Positions 26,342 to 34,734 of a stretch of 64,000 nucleotides of DNA are shown one piece after another (positions within the stretch are counted from its first letter, which is position 1; each line of letters opens with the position of its first letter). Source of the DNA: Desulfobacteraceae bacterium (lineage in GTDB: Bacteria; Desulfobacterota; Desulfobacteria; Desulfobacterales; Desulfobacteraceae); contig JADGEQ010000011.1 in assembly GCA_016744295.1 (NCBI GenBank), forward strand, positions 62,001 to 126,000, in the 5' to 3' direction. The notes below the pieces were generated by a model, which made no database searches, was not told the DNA's origin, and was given only the letters and a program-made list of their open reading frames with translations. The translations under genes were made by a program, and so were the position numbers.

Positions 26342-27706
26342 ATGTATCCGGCAGTTTTAATTGTTGATGATGAATCAAGCATCATAGACTCACTTGAGGG
26401 AATCCTTTCAGATGATGGTTTTGAAGTGATGCATGCCTATAACGGGTATGAGGCCCTGAAAAAAATAGAGGCCGAATCCCCGGATATTGTCTTGCTGGAC
26501 ATCTGGATGCCCGGAATGGACGGTATTGATACCCTAAAGGAGATTAAAAAGATGGCACCCAATCTCCCGGTGGTTATGATCACAGGACACGGATCCATTG
26601 AATCGGCTGTGGATGCCACAAAATCCGGCGCCTTTGATTTTTTAGAAAAACCCCTGTCCATAGACAAGGTCATGGTGACCATCAGCAATGCATTAAATTT
26701 TCGAAAACTGGAAGAAGAAAATATATATCTGCGTAAAAAAGAAATCGAAAAGAACTCCATAACCGGAGCCAGCCAAGCGGTCCAAAAGCTTTACGGAGAA
26801 ATAATGGCGGCCTCTCCCTCTGATGCCTCCATCCTGATTACCGGAGAAAACGGGACGGGCAAGGAGATGGTGGCCAGAACCATCCACCAATTCAGCACCC
26901 GACCGGAAGAACCTTTTATCATTATCAATTGCGCCGCCATTCCTGAAAAAAATATCGACAGTGAATTGTTTGGTCATGAAAAAGGGGCCTTTGAGGAAGC
27001 AACTTCAAAAAACAAGGGTAAATTTGAAATGGCATCGGGGGGAACCCTCTTTCTGGATGAAATCGGGGATATGAACATAAATACCCAGGCCAAAATTTTA
27101 CGGGCTCTTGAATCCAAAACATTCCAGCGCATTGGCGGCGGACGAACACTTCACATGGACGTTAGGATCATTGCCTCCACCAATAAAAACCTTGAACAAG
27201 AGATTGAAAAGGGCGCTTTCAGGGAAGACCTTTTTTTCCGGATCAATGTCATTCCCATCCATGTCCCGTCCCTAAGGGATAGAAAAGGGGATGTTCCTTT
27301 GCTGATAGATACCTTTTTTGAGAAGATGGCCAAGCAGTCTTCCGATCCCAAGAAAACCCTTTCCCAGGAAGCCCTCGACCTGCTGGACCAATACCAGTGG
27401 CAGGGAAATGTAAGGGAATTGAAGAATCTTGTTGAACGGCTGTCCATAATGGTGGAGGGCGAAACAATTGGATTGGCAGATATCCCCCTGCCCTATAATC
27501 CTGAATCCGCCCCCAAAAAAGACCTTGAAGAATCAACTGAACGCCGCGAGCTCTTTAGCATGGATGATCTGGAGCTGGCCAGAAAAAGATTTGAGCAAGA
27601 ATATATCCGCAGAAAGGTAGACCAGGCCAGGGGTGACCTCAAGGCAACTGCCAAAAAAATCGGCACCAGTGTCCATTATATAAAGAAGAGAATTCCAAAG
27701 TCCTAG
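26342..27706 (+). CDS. NtrX-like response regulator with AAA+ domain, degenerate GAFTGA loop
   Basis: A 454-aa regulator with a receiver (Asp53 in LLDIWMPGMDG), an AAA+ domain (Walker A GENGTGKE 168-175, Walker B TLFLDEIGD about 235-243, arginine-rich FREDLFFRINV) and a C-terminal Fis-type HTH (DLKATAKKIGTSVHYIKKR). The sigma-54 contact loop, GAFTGA in true activators, reads GAFEEA at residues 215-220, so it may not open sigma-54 promoters. NtrX proteins of Alphaproteobacteria also diverge here and can act with sigma-70. The start at 26342 is preceded by AAGAAAGGA. It pairs with the preceding NtrY-like kinase, and rsmD follows 8 bases later. Confidence 0.9.
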   Translation: MYPAVLIVDDESSIIDSLEGILSDDGFEVMHAYNGYEALKKIEAESPDIVLLDIWMPGMDGIDTLKEIKKMAPNLPVVMITGHGSIESAVDATKSGAFDFLEKPLSIDKVMVTISNALNFRKLEEENIYLRKKEIEKNSITGASQAVQKLYGEIMAASPSDASILITGENGTGKEMVARTIHQFSTRPEEPFIIINCAAIPEKNIDSELFGHEKGAFEEATSKNKGKFEMASGGTLFLDEIGDMNINTQAKILRALESKTFQRIGGGRTLHMDVRIIASTNKNLEQEIEKGAFREDLFFRINVIPIHVPSLRDRKGDVPLLIDTFFEKMAKQSSDPKKTLSQEALDLLDQYQWQGNVRELKNLVERLSIMVEGETIGLADIPLPYNPESAPKKDLEESTERRELFSMDDLELARKRFEQEYIRRKVDQARGDLKATAKKIGTSVHYIKKRIPKS

Positions 27707-27714
27707 GATCAGCC

Positions 27715-28296
27715 ATGAGAATCATCAGCGGAAAATGTAAGGGACGAAAACTAATTCAGATCCAGGGGAATGATATCAGACCCACCTCTGATCGGGTCAG
27801 AGAAGCTATTTTCAATATACTGGGGCCGGCAATAAAAAACACAAAAGTCTTGGACCTGTTTGCCGGCACAGGCGCCATGGGACTTGAGGCCCTGAGCCGG
27901 GGGGCTGATCATGCGGTCTTTGTGGATGCAGCCCCATCTTCTTGCACCATTATCCAAAAAAATATTGACCTGTGCAAAATGAGAGACCAAGCCTTGCTCG
28001 TTCACCATGATATTATTTGTCTCCCCCTTTCCAAAACCCTGGGCACTCCTCCCTTTGATCTTATTTTTGTGGACCCGCCCTATGGAAAGGGATATGTTGA
28101 AACAACCCTTGGCAAGGCCGGATTCATTGATCTGCTGGCGCCTACTGGCATCCTTGTCATAGAACAATCATTTAAGGAGTCTCTGACCAAACCGATTAAC
28201 GGGCTTGACATTTATCGTCAAAAAAAATATTCAAAGACTTTTATCTCCTTTTTAAGAAAAGAGACAATGAATAAAGGATCTGACAACAATGAGTAA
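27715..28296 (+). CDS. rsmD: 16S rRNA (guanine-966-N2) methyltransferase
   Basis: A 193-aa Rossmann-fold methyltransferase with the RsmD landmarks RIISGKCKGRKL, RPTSDRVREAIFNIL, the SAM motif VLDLFAGTGAMGLEALSRGA, and the catalytic FVDPPYGKG. It modifies the 30S subunit rRNA. The last 8 bases overlap coaD, a common rsmD-coaD arrangement, indicating translational coupling. It lies in the lpxC-ntrYX block. Confidence 0.95.
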   Translation: MRIISGKCKGRKLIQIQGNDIRPTSDRVREAIFNILGPAIKNTKVLDLFAGTGAMGLEALSRGADHAVFVDAAPSSCTIIQKNIDLCKMRDQALLVHHDIICLPLSKTLGTPPFDLIFVDPPYGKGYVETTLGKAGFIDLLAPTGILVIEQSFKESLTKPINGLDIYRQKKYSKTFISFLRKETMNKGSDNNE

Positions 28297-28786
28297 TATA
28301 AAAAAAATAGCCATTTACCCGGGCTCCTTTGACCCCCTGACCAACGGCCACGTGGATGTAATAGAAAGAGCCCTTGAAATATTTGATGAGGTCATTGTGG
28401 CTGTTTTGCACAACCCATCTAAAAGATCATTGTTTTCCTCGGCAGAACGGGTTGAAATGATCAGACAAAGCATGAACGGGCTCAAACCGGTTCAGGTGGA
28501 TACCTTTGACGGCCTTTTAGTGGAGTATGCCCGAATGAAGAATGCCGTCGCCGTTATCCGGGGCATGCGGGCCATCTCTGATTTTGAAAACGAATTCCAG
28601 ATGGCCCTGATGAACCGAAAATTGAATAAGGATGTTCAATCGGTATTCCTCATGACAGGTCTGCGGTGGATATTCACCAGTTCTTCCATCATAAAAGAAG
28701 CAGCCCAGTTTGGCGGGGATATTTCCGATATGGTGCCCGAGCCGGTCAAAATCAAACTCATGGAAAAATTTCCCAAACTGAACTGA
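28289..28786 (+). CDS. coaD: Phosphopantetheine adenylyltransferase
   Basis: The penultimate step of coenzyme A synthesis: 4'-phosphopantetheine plus ATP gives dephospho-CoA. The 165-aa protein has the nucleotidyltransferase motif YPGSFDPLTNGHVDVI, the AVIRGMRAISDFENEFQMAL segment, and the conserved SSSIIKEAAQFGGDI near the end, all at the usual positions. It overlaps rsmD by 8 bases. A LysR-type gene follows after 55 bases in the same direction but is probably separately controlled. Confidence 0.97.
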   Translation: MSNIKKIAIYPGSFDPLTNGHVDVIERALEIFDEVIVAVLHNPSKRSLFSSAERVEMIRQSMNGLKPVQVDTFDGLLVEYARMKNAVAVIRGMRAISDFENEFQMALMNRKLNKDVQSVFLMTGLRWIFTSSSIIKEAAQFGGDISDMVPEPVKIKLMEKFPKLN

Positions 28787-28841
28787 CCTTTATCAAAAAA
28801 GAACTGTAAGTAACAATTATTACGTAACAGCAAGGAAAAAA

Positions 28842-29732
28842 ATGGATTTATGGCAGCTTCACATCTTTGTATCTGTGGTTGAGAAAAAAAGCTTTTCCAA
28901 GGCATCAGACCTCATCAATCTGTCCCAGCCGACCGTATCCACCCACATCAAAGAGCTTGAAGAGCATTTCCAATGCAGGCTTTTGGACCGACTTGGCAAA
29001 ACCACCGAGCCCACAAGGGCAGGCATGATTCTCTATGATCACGCTAAAAAACTTCTGGGATTAAGGGATCTCACCGAATCTGCCATGCTTGATTTTTTAG
29101 GACATACAAAGGGAAAACTGAATATCGGCGGCAGTACCATTCCTGCCGGTTATCTCATTCCAAAGCTTATGGGGGCATTTACCCAAAAATTTCCGGATGT
29201 CGCCATCTCCCTGTCTGCCGGGGATACCATGCAGGTTATTGATGCCATCAAACAAGGTAATATTGAACTCGGGGTGGTGGGAGCCTTAAAAGATGACCCT
29301 GCCATCCTCCAGGAAAAACTTGTGGCCGATGAGATGAAACTGATTGTACCGATAGGACATAAATGGGCAAACCGAGACGCCATTGATTGTTCAAGCCTGT
29401 TTTCTGAACCCTTTATTGCCAGGGAAAAAGGTTCCGGAACCTGGCAATCCATCCTCACGAGCATGGACAAGAAAGGGTTTAACTCCCTGGATCTTGATAC
29501 CCGCATCACCATGGGCAATTCAGTATCCGTGATCCAGGGAATACTCAACCGGGTGGGCATTTCCATTCTCTCCACCATTGCCGTGGCCGATGAAATTGCA
29601 ACCGGAAGGCTTCATGCCCTATCTGTTACGGGCCTTGACCTTAACCGATATTTTTACCTGACCCTTCCTCAAAAAAGGACCCAGTCCCCTATCTGCAATA
29701 AGTTCATAGACTTTGCCCGACAAAATCTATGA
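28842..29732 (+). CDS. LysR-family regulator resembling the selenium-metabolism-associated group
   Basis: A 296-aa protein with an N-terminal winged helix-turn-helix (LHIFVSVVEKKSFSKASD, NLSQPTVSTHIKELEEHF) and a periplasmic-binding-protein-like effector domain from about residue 90 (GGSTIPAGYLIPKLMGAFTQ). The wording of the HTH linker (CRLLDRLGKTTEPT) and GGSTIPAGY is what I remember for the LysR group linked to selenium metabolism in Desulfobacterota; this is recall, not a search. No sel gene is in the window. The neighbour downstream is a convergent enoyl-CoA hydratase-like gene 11 bases away. Confidence 0.8.
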   Translation: MDLWQLHIFVSVVEKKSFSKASDLINLSQPTVSTHIKELEEHFQCRLLDRLGKTTEPTRAGMILYDHAKKLLGLRDLTESAMLDFLGHTKGKLNIGGSTIPAGYLIPKLMGAFTQKFPDVAISLSAGDTMQVIDAIKQGNIELGVVGALKDDPAILQEKLVADEMKLIVPIGHKWANRDAIDCSSLFSEPFIAREKGSGTWQSILTSMDKKGFNSLDLDTRITMGNSVSVIQGILNRVGISILSTIAVADEIATGRLHALSVTGLDLNRYFYLTLPQKRTQSPICNKFIDFARQNL

Positions 29733-29743
29733 ACTCTTTAGAA

Positions 29744-30466
29744 TTATTCCTGGACAAACAAATCAAGCGCATCAATGTGGACCGGATCCTGGGTATCGAT
29801 GATATGGACAGCCTCTTTGTGCATCCGTTTTTTTAATTCTCCGAAAATACCTCTTTTTTTCATGAATGTGCCGGCAAACCCCATGGCTTCTGCCATGAGA
29901 ACCTCCTGATTATCACAGGCTTTCATGATCACATGGCTTGCCTCCAGAACATCTGCCGTCATTCGTTTTCCAGAAAGAATCATCTCGTTAAACTGGTATT
30001 CAGGAATGGATTTTCGGACAAAGGCGATCATTCCAGGGAGAAAGGGAATACTAACATCCACCTCGGGAAAACAAAAAAAGCCCCGGTCTTTTTTCATAAA
30101 CCGAAAGTCACAGGCACTGGCCAGCATGGCACCGTTTCCGAACGCATGGCCATTGATGGCTGCAATAACAGGAATCGGCATCAAAAGAATACGCTTAAAA
30201 ACTGAATTCATTCCATACATAAAGGATTTAATACTGTCAAAATCCTTTTCCTGCATTTTGAGTCCCATCCACTCTATATCAACCCCCTGGGAAAAATTCT
30301 TTTCATCCGAAGATGTCAAAAGGATGGAAAATAAATTTGCATCCGCCTGTATTTCATCAAAACACTGGTTCATTTGGTTTGCAAATTCAAGATTTTGTTT
30401 GTTCGCACCGTTGCACATGGTGACCACGGCAACACTCCCTTCTTTTGTCCATTCAATAACTGCCAT
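29744..30466 (-). CDS. Enoyl-CoA hydratase/isomerase-family protein
   Basis: A 240-aa crotonase-fold protein. The oxyanion-hole segments are recognisable (FSQGVDIEWMGL and AAINGHAFGNGAMLASACDFRFM) and the core IPVIAAINGHA is typical. The catalytic Glu pair of true hydratases is not obvious: the segment after ACDFRFMKKDRGFFCFPEV has a Glu at the second position, but the first reads FGNGAMLA. The exact reaction therefore remains open (hydratase, isomerase or other acyl-CoA chemistry). GGAG precedes the ATG. It stands alone, convergent with the LysR gene and divergent from the hydantoinase-family gene. Confidence 0.8.
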   Translation of the reverse strand: MAVIEWTKEGSVAVVTMCNGANKQNLEFANQMNQCFDEIQADANLFSILLTSSDEKNFSQGVDIEWMGLKMQEKDFDSIKSFMYGMNSVFKRILLMPIPVIAAINGHAFGNGAMLASACDFRFMKKDRGFFCFPEVDVSIPFLPGMIAFVRKSIPEYQFNEMILSGKRMTADVLEASHVIMKACDNQEVLMAEAMGFAGTFMKKRGIFGELKKRMHKEAVHIIDTQDPVHIDALDLFVQE

Positions 30467-30697
30467 AGGAAAACTCCATAAGTAATGTTTATTTATTCAA
30501 AAAAACAATGTTCATAACACATAATTTAAATTGGGATAATTTTCAAGTTTGAAACGGATTCCAGATCTTTAAACACCCATAAAAACTTCATTGACAACCC
30601 TTGTTTTTTCTGACAAGCTCCCCTGATATTGCTGATACTTAACCTAGGTGATTTTGAAGTATCAGTTGATTACAATCCAAATGAACAGGAACCTGCC

Positions 30698-32371
30698 ATG
30701 ATAATAGGATTAGATGTTGGCGGTACGCATACAGACGTTGTTCTCCTAAGCAGCAAGGGTATTGAAAAAAAAGTTAAGGTGCCGACTGACCCCGGCAACC
30801 TTTTCAATAGCGTGCTCTCAGGTTTTACCAAGATTCTGGGTACTACAGATCCCGGGGAGATCAAGCGGGTGGTCATTTCAACCACCCTGACAACCAATGC
30901 CCTTGTCCAGCAGGAAATGGGCCCCATTGGCATGATTGTTTCAGCAGGTCCTGGCATTGATCCTAAATTTTTTTGCACCGGAGAACATTATTACACCGTC
31001 TCAGGATCCATCAACCACCGGGGAAGGGAAAAAGCCACGGTAAATAAAATGGAAATTGAAGACGTTGGCAAACGCTTGAAAAAAGCCGGGGTGAAATATA
31101 TAGGAGTGGTCAGTAAATTTAGTGTTAGAAATCCCTCCCACGAAATTTTGATCAAGCGGATACTCCATAAGGATTTTAAAAAGATTTTCCTGGGCCACCA
31201 TGTATCTGGAAACTTAAATTTTCCCCGGAGAATTGCCACCACCCATTTAAATGCGGCTGTATTTGACCTGCACAAAGACTTTTTCCAGGCGGTTAAAAAC
31301 TCACTTGCCGAAAAAGGGCTGACCATTCCCATCCAGATTCTGAAGGCAGACGGTGGAACCATGTCCCTAGAATCTTCCATGGATTTTCCAGGCCAGACGG
31401 TTTTATCCGGTCCTGCCGCCAGTATCATGGGCGCTATTCCCCATGCCCCAGACAACCAGGATGCCATTGTTCTGGACATTGGCGGGACCACCACCGATAT
31501 TGCCTTTCTGGTGGATAAGGCTCCCTTGCTGGAACCTTTGGGAATCCAGAGGGGGCATTATAAGAGCCTGATCAGATCCCTTAGAACCGATTCAAAGGGT
31601 ATTGGCGGGGACAGCAGCCTGCGGGTGAACAAAGGAGAGTTGTCCATTGGTCCGGACAGGCAGGGACCTGCCATGGCATTTGGCGGCACCACCCCGACCC
31701 CCACCGATGCCTTGGTTGTTTTGGGCCTGATGGATGAAGGTGACCAGGACAAGGCCAGATCAGGAATTCATACCATTGCCGAACAATTGGATCTTTCCGA
31801 TATGGAAGCCGCAGATTATATTTTTAAAAAATGCTGCACCATTATTTTAAAAAAGACCTTTGAAATGATAGACGTTCTCAATTCCCAGCCCGTGTATACG
31901 GTTCATGATTTTTTGGAAGGGTATAAACTCAGTCCCCGAAAAATTCTTTTGCTGGGGGGACCGGCCAAGTATTTTGCAAAGAAAATAGAAGAACTCTACC
32001 ACATTAAAACCATGGCAGTTCCGGAATCATCCGTTGCCAATGCCATTGGGGCAGCCCTTGCCAGAACCACCTGCGAAGTTTCCTTGAATGCCGATACCGA
32101 GCAGGGAATTGTGACGGCCCATGAAGAAGATTTTGCCGAACCTATTTCCAAAACCTATTCAGAAGATGATTTGATTGAAACCGCCTATACACTGCTCAAG
32201 GAAAAAGCCCTGAACTCAGGAGCAGACCCGGAGAACCTGGATGAAGTGGAGGTAGTTGAATTCCAGAAATTCAATATAGTCCGGAATTTTTCACCCAGGG
32301 GAAAGATATACAGAGCAAAAATCCAGCTCAAACCAGGCCTGATCAAAGGCTTTGAAACGATTTTGCACTAG
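30698..32371 (+). CDS. Hydantoinase A/oxoprolinase-family protein
   Basis: A 557-aa ASKHA-fold protein: MIIGLDVGGTHTDVVLL at the N-terminus (first phosphate loop), STTLTTNALVQ, and the second phosphate motif AIVLDIGGTTTDIAFL about residue 260. Family members hydrolyse cyclic amides such as 5-oxoproline or hydantoins with ATP, but many are uncharacterised. No HyuB-type partner subunit is present. The ATG at 30698 follows AGGAACCTGCC; an in-frame start at 30629 would add 23 residues before the phosphate loop. The next gene is a deacetylase-family hydrolase 15 bases downstream, suggesting a common amide-hydrolysing role. Confidence 0.8.
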   Translation: MIIGLDVGGTHTDVVLLSSKGIEKKVKVPTDPGNLFNSVLSGFTKILGTTDPGEIKRVVISTTLTTNALVQQEMGPIGMIVSAGPGIDPKFFCTGEHYYTVSGSINHRGREKATVNKMEIEDVGKRLKKAGVKYIGVVSKFSVRNPSHEILIKRILHKDFKKIFLGHHVSGNLNFPRRIATTHLNAAVFDLHKDFFQAVKNSLAEKGLTIPIQILKADGGTMSLESSMDFPGQTVLSGPAASIMGAIPHAPDNQDAIVLDIGGTTTDIAFLVDKAPLLEPLGIQRGHYKSLIRSLRTDSKGIGGDSSLRVNKGELSIGPDRQGPAMAFGGTTPTPTDALVVLGLMDEGDQDKARSGIHTIAEQLDLSDMEAADYIFKKCCTIILKKTFEMIDVLNSQPVYTVHDFLEGYKLSPRKILLLGGPAKYFAKKIEELYHIKTMAVPESSVANAIGAALARTTCEVSLNADTEQGIVTAHEEDFAEPISKTYSEDDLIETAYTLLKEKALNSGADPENLDEVEVVEFQKFNIVRNFSPRGKIYRAKIQLKPGLIKGFETILH

Positions 32372-32386
32372 AATTATGAGGGAAAT

Positions 32387-33697
32387 ATGTTAAAAGCATT
32401 AGATAAAACAGGACTGGTCTTTTTCCCTGCATTTGACTGGGCCATTGACCCCACACATCCGGAAAGAGAAGAGCGGCTTCTATATACCCAGGACCAGGTA
32501 CTTGAAGAAGGTGTTTTTGATATTCCTGGCATTATTGAGTACAAACCAGATCTTGTCTCAGCCCATGATATCCAACGAACCCATTTTTGTGTACCCGATG
32601 AAAAGACGGTGACAACCGAATCCCATCTCATCAGTGCCGGGGGCGCCATTGCCATTGCCAATGCAGTGATGAACAAGGAAGTCAAAAACGGATTTGCCCT
32701 TGTCCGGCCCCCGGGCCACCACTCCATGCGGGTGTCCCACGGTGGCAGGGGATTTTGCCATATCAACATGGAAGCGATCATGGTCGAGTATATCCGGAGC
32801 AAGTTTGGTGTAAAAAAGATTGCCATCATTGATACAGACTGCCACCACGGAGACGGGACCAATGATATTTTCTGGCATGATCCGGATGTATTGTTCATCT
32901 CCCTTCACCAGGACGGCAGAACCATGTACCCTGGCACCGGCTTTCCCAGCGATCTTGGCGGCCCCAATGCCAAGGGGTCCAACTTGAATATTCCGCTGCC
33001 GCCGGGCACTTCCACGGAAGGGTACCTCTATGTCATCCGCAATTGCGTGATGCCCATACTGGCGGAATTCAAACCTGATATCGTGGTCAATTCAGCCGGC
33101 CAGGACAACCACTACACAGACCCTTTGACCAATATGAATTTTTCCGCCCAGGGGTATGCCCAGCTCACCTCTCTGCTCAAACCGGACATTGCTGTTCTTG
33201 AGGGTGGATATGCCATTGAAGGTGCCCTGCCCTATGTCAATCTTGGCATTATTCTTGCCATGGCCGGATTGGACTATTCCGGGGTTGTGGAACCTGATTA
33301 CAACCCGGAAAAACTTAGACAATCGGTGAGCATCACCGATAAAATAAAGAAAACCACTGACCAGATCAATTCCTATTGGCAGCAACGGGATCAATTGCGG
33401 GAAAAATCCGGCAAACCCGGTGAACAGATTATTCGCCACAGAGAGGTTTTCTATGATACGGACAATATCTTTGAACGGCAAAAGGAAAAAATCTGGATAT
33501 GCAGGGACTGTGGCGGCAGCTTTGAAATTGATTCAAAAGCCACGCCGGGAAACCATATTCTGGGGGTCCATATTCCCATAAATGCCTGCAAAGCATGCCG
33601 GGAAAAAGGATATGATTTTTTTGAAAAGGCAGACAAAACCAAGTATGATCGGATTTATCTCCAGGACAGGCCAAATGATCTCTATGAGATTAAATAG
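32387..33697 (+). CDS. Histone deacetylase-family amidohydrolase with C-terminal zinc ribbon
   Basis: A 436-aa protein. Residues 8-300 are an HDAC/AcuC-type zinc hydrolase with a complete active site: RPPGHH (His111, 112), DTDCHHGDGT (Asp151 and His153 as metal ligands), SAGQDNH (Asp240) and LEGGY (Tyr275). Substrates in bacteria include acetyl-lysine and acetylpolyamines. After a charged linker (310-365), residues 370-410 form a rubredoxin-like zinc ribbon with CRDC and CKAC pairs (Cys372, 375, 401, 404), which is unusual for the family. GAGGGAAAT precedes the ATG. It lies between the hydantoinase-family gene and epmA. Confidence 0.85.
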   Translation: MLKALDKTGLVFFPAFDWAIDPTHPEREERLLYTQDQVLEEGVFDIPGIIEYKPDLVSAHDIQRTHFCVPDEKTVTTESHLISAGGAIAIANAVMNKEVKNGFALVRPPGHHSMRVSHGGRGFCHINMEAIMVEYIRSKFGVKKIAIIDTDCHHGDGTNDIFWHDPDVLFISLHQDGRTMYPGTGFPSDLGGPNAKGSNLNIPLPPGTSTEGYLYVIRNCVMPILAEFKPDIVVNSAGQDNHYTDPLTNMNFSAQGYAQLTSLLKPDIAVLEGGYAIEGALPYVNLGIILAMAGLDYSGVVEPDYNPEKLRQSVSITDKIKKTTDQINSYWQQRDQLREKSGKPGEQIIRHREVFYDTDNIFERQKEKIWICRDCGGSFEIDSKATPGNHILGVHIPINACKACREKGYDFFEKADKTKYDRIYLQDRPNDLYEIK

Positions 33698-33721
33698 GTA
33701 TTTTTTAAAAAACGCCCCGCC

Positions 33722-34630
33722 ATGGAATCCCGACATATTCAAAATTTAAGAACAAGATCCCTGGTGATCCATTTCATCAGGGATTTTTTCATGGGCCAAA
33801 ATTTTCTTGAAGTTGAAACCCCCATCCGGTGCCCCTCCATTATTCCCGAAGCCCATATTGACCCGATGCTATCCGAATCCCATTTTCTACAGGCATCCCC
33901 TGAACTTTGCATGAAGCGCCTATTATCCCAAAAGATTCCAAAAATTTTCCAGATCTGCAAATGTTTCAGAAAAAATGAACGCGGCCCCCGTCACCTGCCT
34001 GAACTCACCCTGCTTGAGTGGTATGCAAAAGACGCCACCTATCTGGATTTAATGGATCACTGCCAGAACCTTTTCAGGCACATTGCAAAGGGATTGGGCA
34101 TGGGGGAGGCCCTTGTCTACCAGAACCAACCCATTAGCTTTGACCTCCCCTTTGACAAAATTACCGTTGAACAGGCATTTGACACCCATGGATCCAAGTC
34201 TGCTTTCCAGGCCCTTGAAGATGGCAGTTTTGATGAAATCATGGGATTTGAGGTAGAGCCCTTTCTGGGCATCAAACGGCCCTGTATCCTATATGATTAC
34301 CCTGCCCCCCTGGCCTCCCTGGCCAAACTCAAACCCAACAACAAAAAACTTGCCCAGCGATTCGAACTCTATACGGCAGGAATAGAACTGGCAAACGGAT
34401 TCACAGAACTAACGGATCCAGGTTTGCAACGGCAGCGGTTTCTTGAAGAAAACCGGATCAGGTCAGAACGAGGTCAGACGGCGCTTCCCATGCCGGAAAA
34501 ATTTCTTACCAACCTTGAAACCATGCCCGATGCGGCTGGCATTGCCCTGGGAGTTGACCGGCTGGTCATGCTCTTTTGCAATGCTGCCACCATTGATGAA
34601 GTGGTTGCCTTTACCCCGGAAGCCCTATAG
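33722..34630 (+). CDS. epmA: Elongation factor P--lysine ligase (EpmA/GenX/PoxA)
   Basis: A 302-aa class II lysyl-tRNA-synthetase-like enzyme without the anticodon domain, which attaches beta-lysine (or lysine) to EF-P so that ribosomes pass polyproline stretches. Class II motifs are visible: motif 1 region FLEVETPIRCPSIIPE, motif 2 FQICKCFRKNERGPRHLPEL, then ELANGFTELTDP and motif 3 GIALGVDRLVMLFC. Neither efp nor epmB is in the window. It is the last gene of a run with the hydantoinase- and deacetylase-family genes and is followed by two hairpins and a 1-kb gene-free stretch. Confidence 0.92.
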   Translation: MESRHIQNLRTRSLVIHFIRDFFMGQNFLEVETPIRCPSIIPEAHIDPMLSESHFLQASPELCMKRLLSQKIPKIFQICKCFRKNERGPRHLPELTLLEWYAKDATYLDLMDHCQNLFRHIAKGLGMGEALVYQNQPISFDLPFDKITVEQAFDTHGSKSAFQALEDGSFDEIMGFEVEPFLGIKRPCILYDYPAPLASLAKLKPNNKKLAQRFELYTAGIELANGFTELTDPGLQRQRFLEENRIRSERGQTALPMPEKFLTNLETMPDAAGIALGVDRLVMLFCNAATIDEVVAFTPEAL

Positions 34631-34666
34631 GAATCTTATCATACCTTGTTGCCCTCAATGCCTATC

Positions 34667-34734
34667 CCTTTACCCGGCACCGCCAGGGTAAAGGAACGCC
34701 GCTAAATCCCTCCGCTCGTCCTGAGCGGAAGGGA
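34667..34734 (+). terminator. Two consecutive hairpins downstream of epmA
   Basis: Hairpin one: CCTTTACCC (34667-34675) with GGGTAAAGG (34686-34694), 10-nt loop. Hairpin two: TCCCTCCGCTC (34707-34717) with GAGCGGAAGGGA (34723-34734), one bulge. Neither has a U-tract. They may together end the epmA transcript or belong to a small repeat; the function is not certain. Confidence 0.4.
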
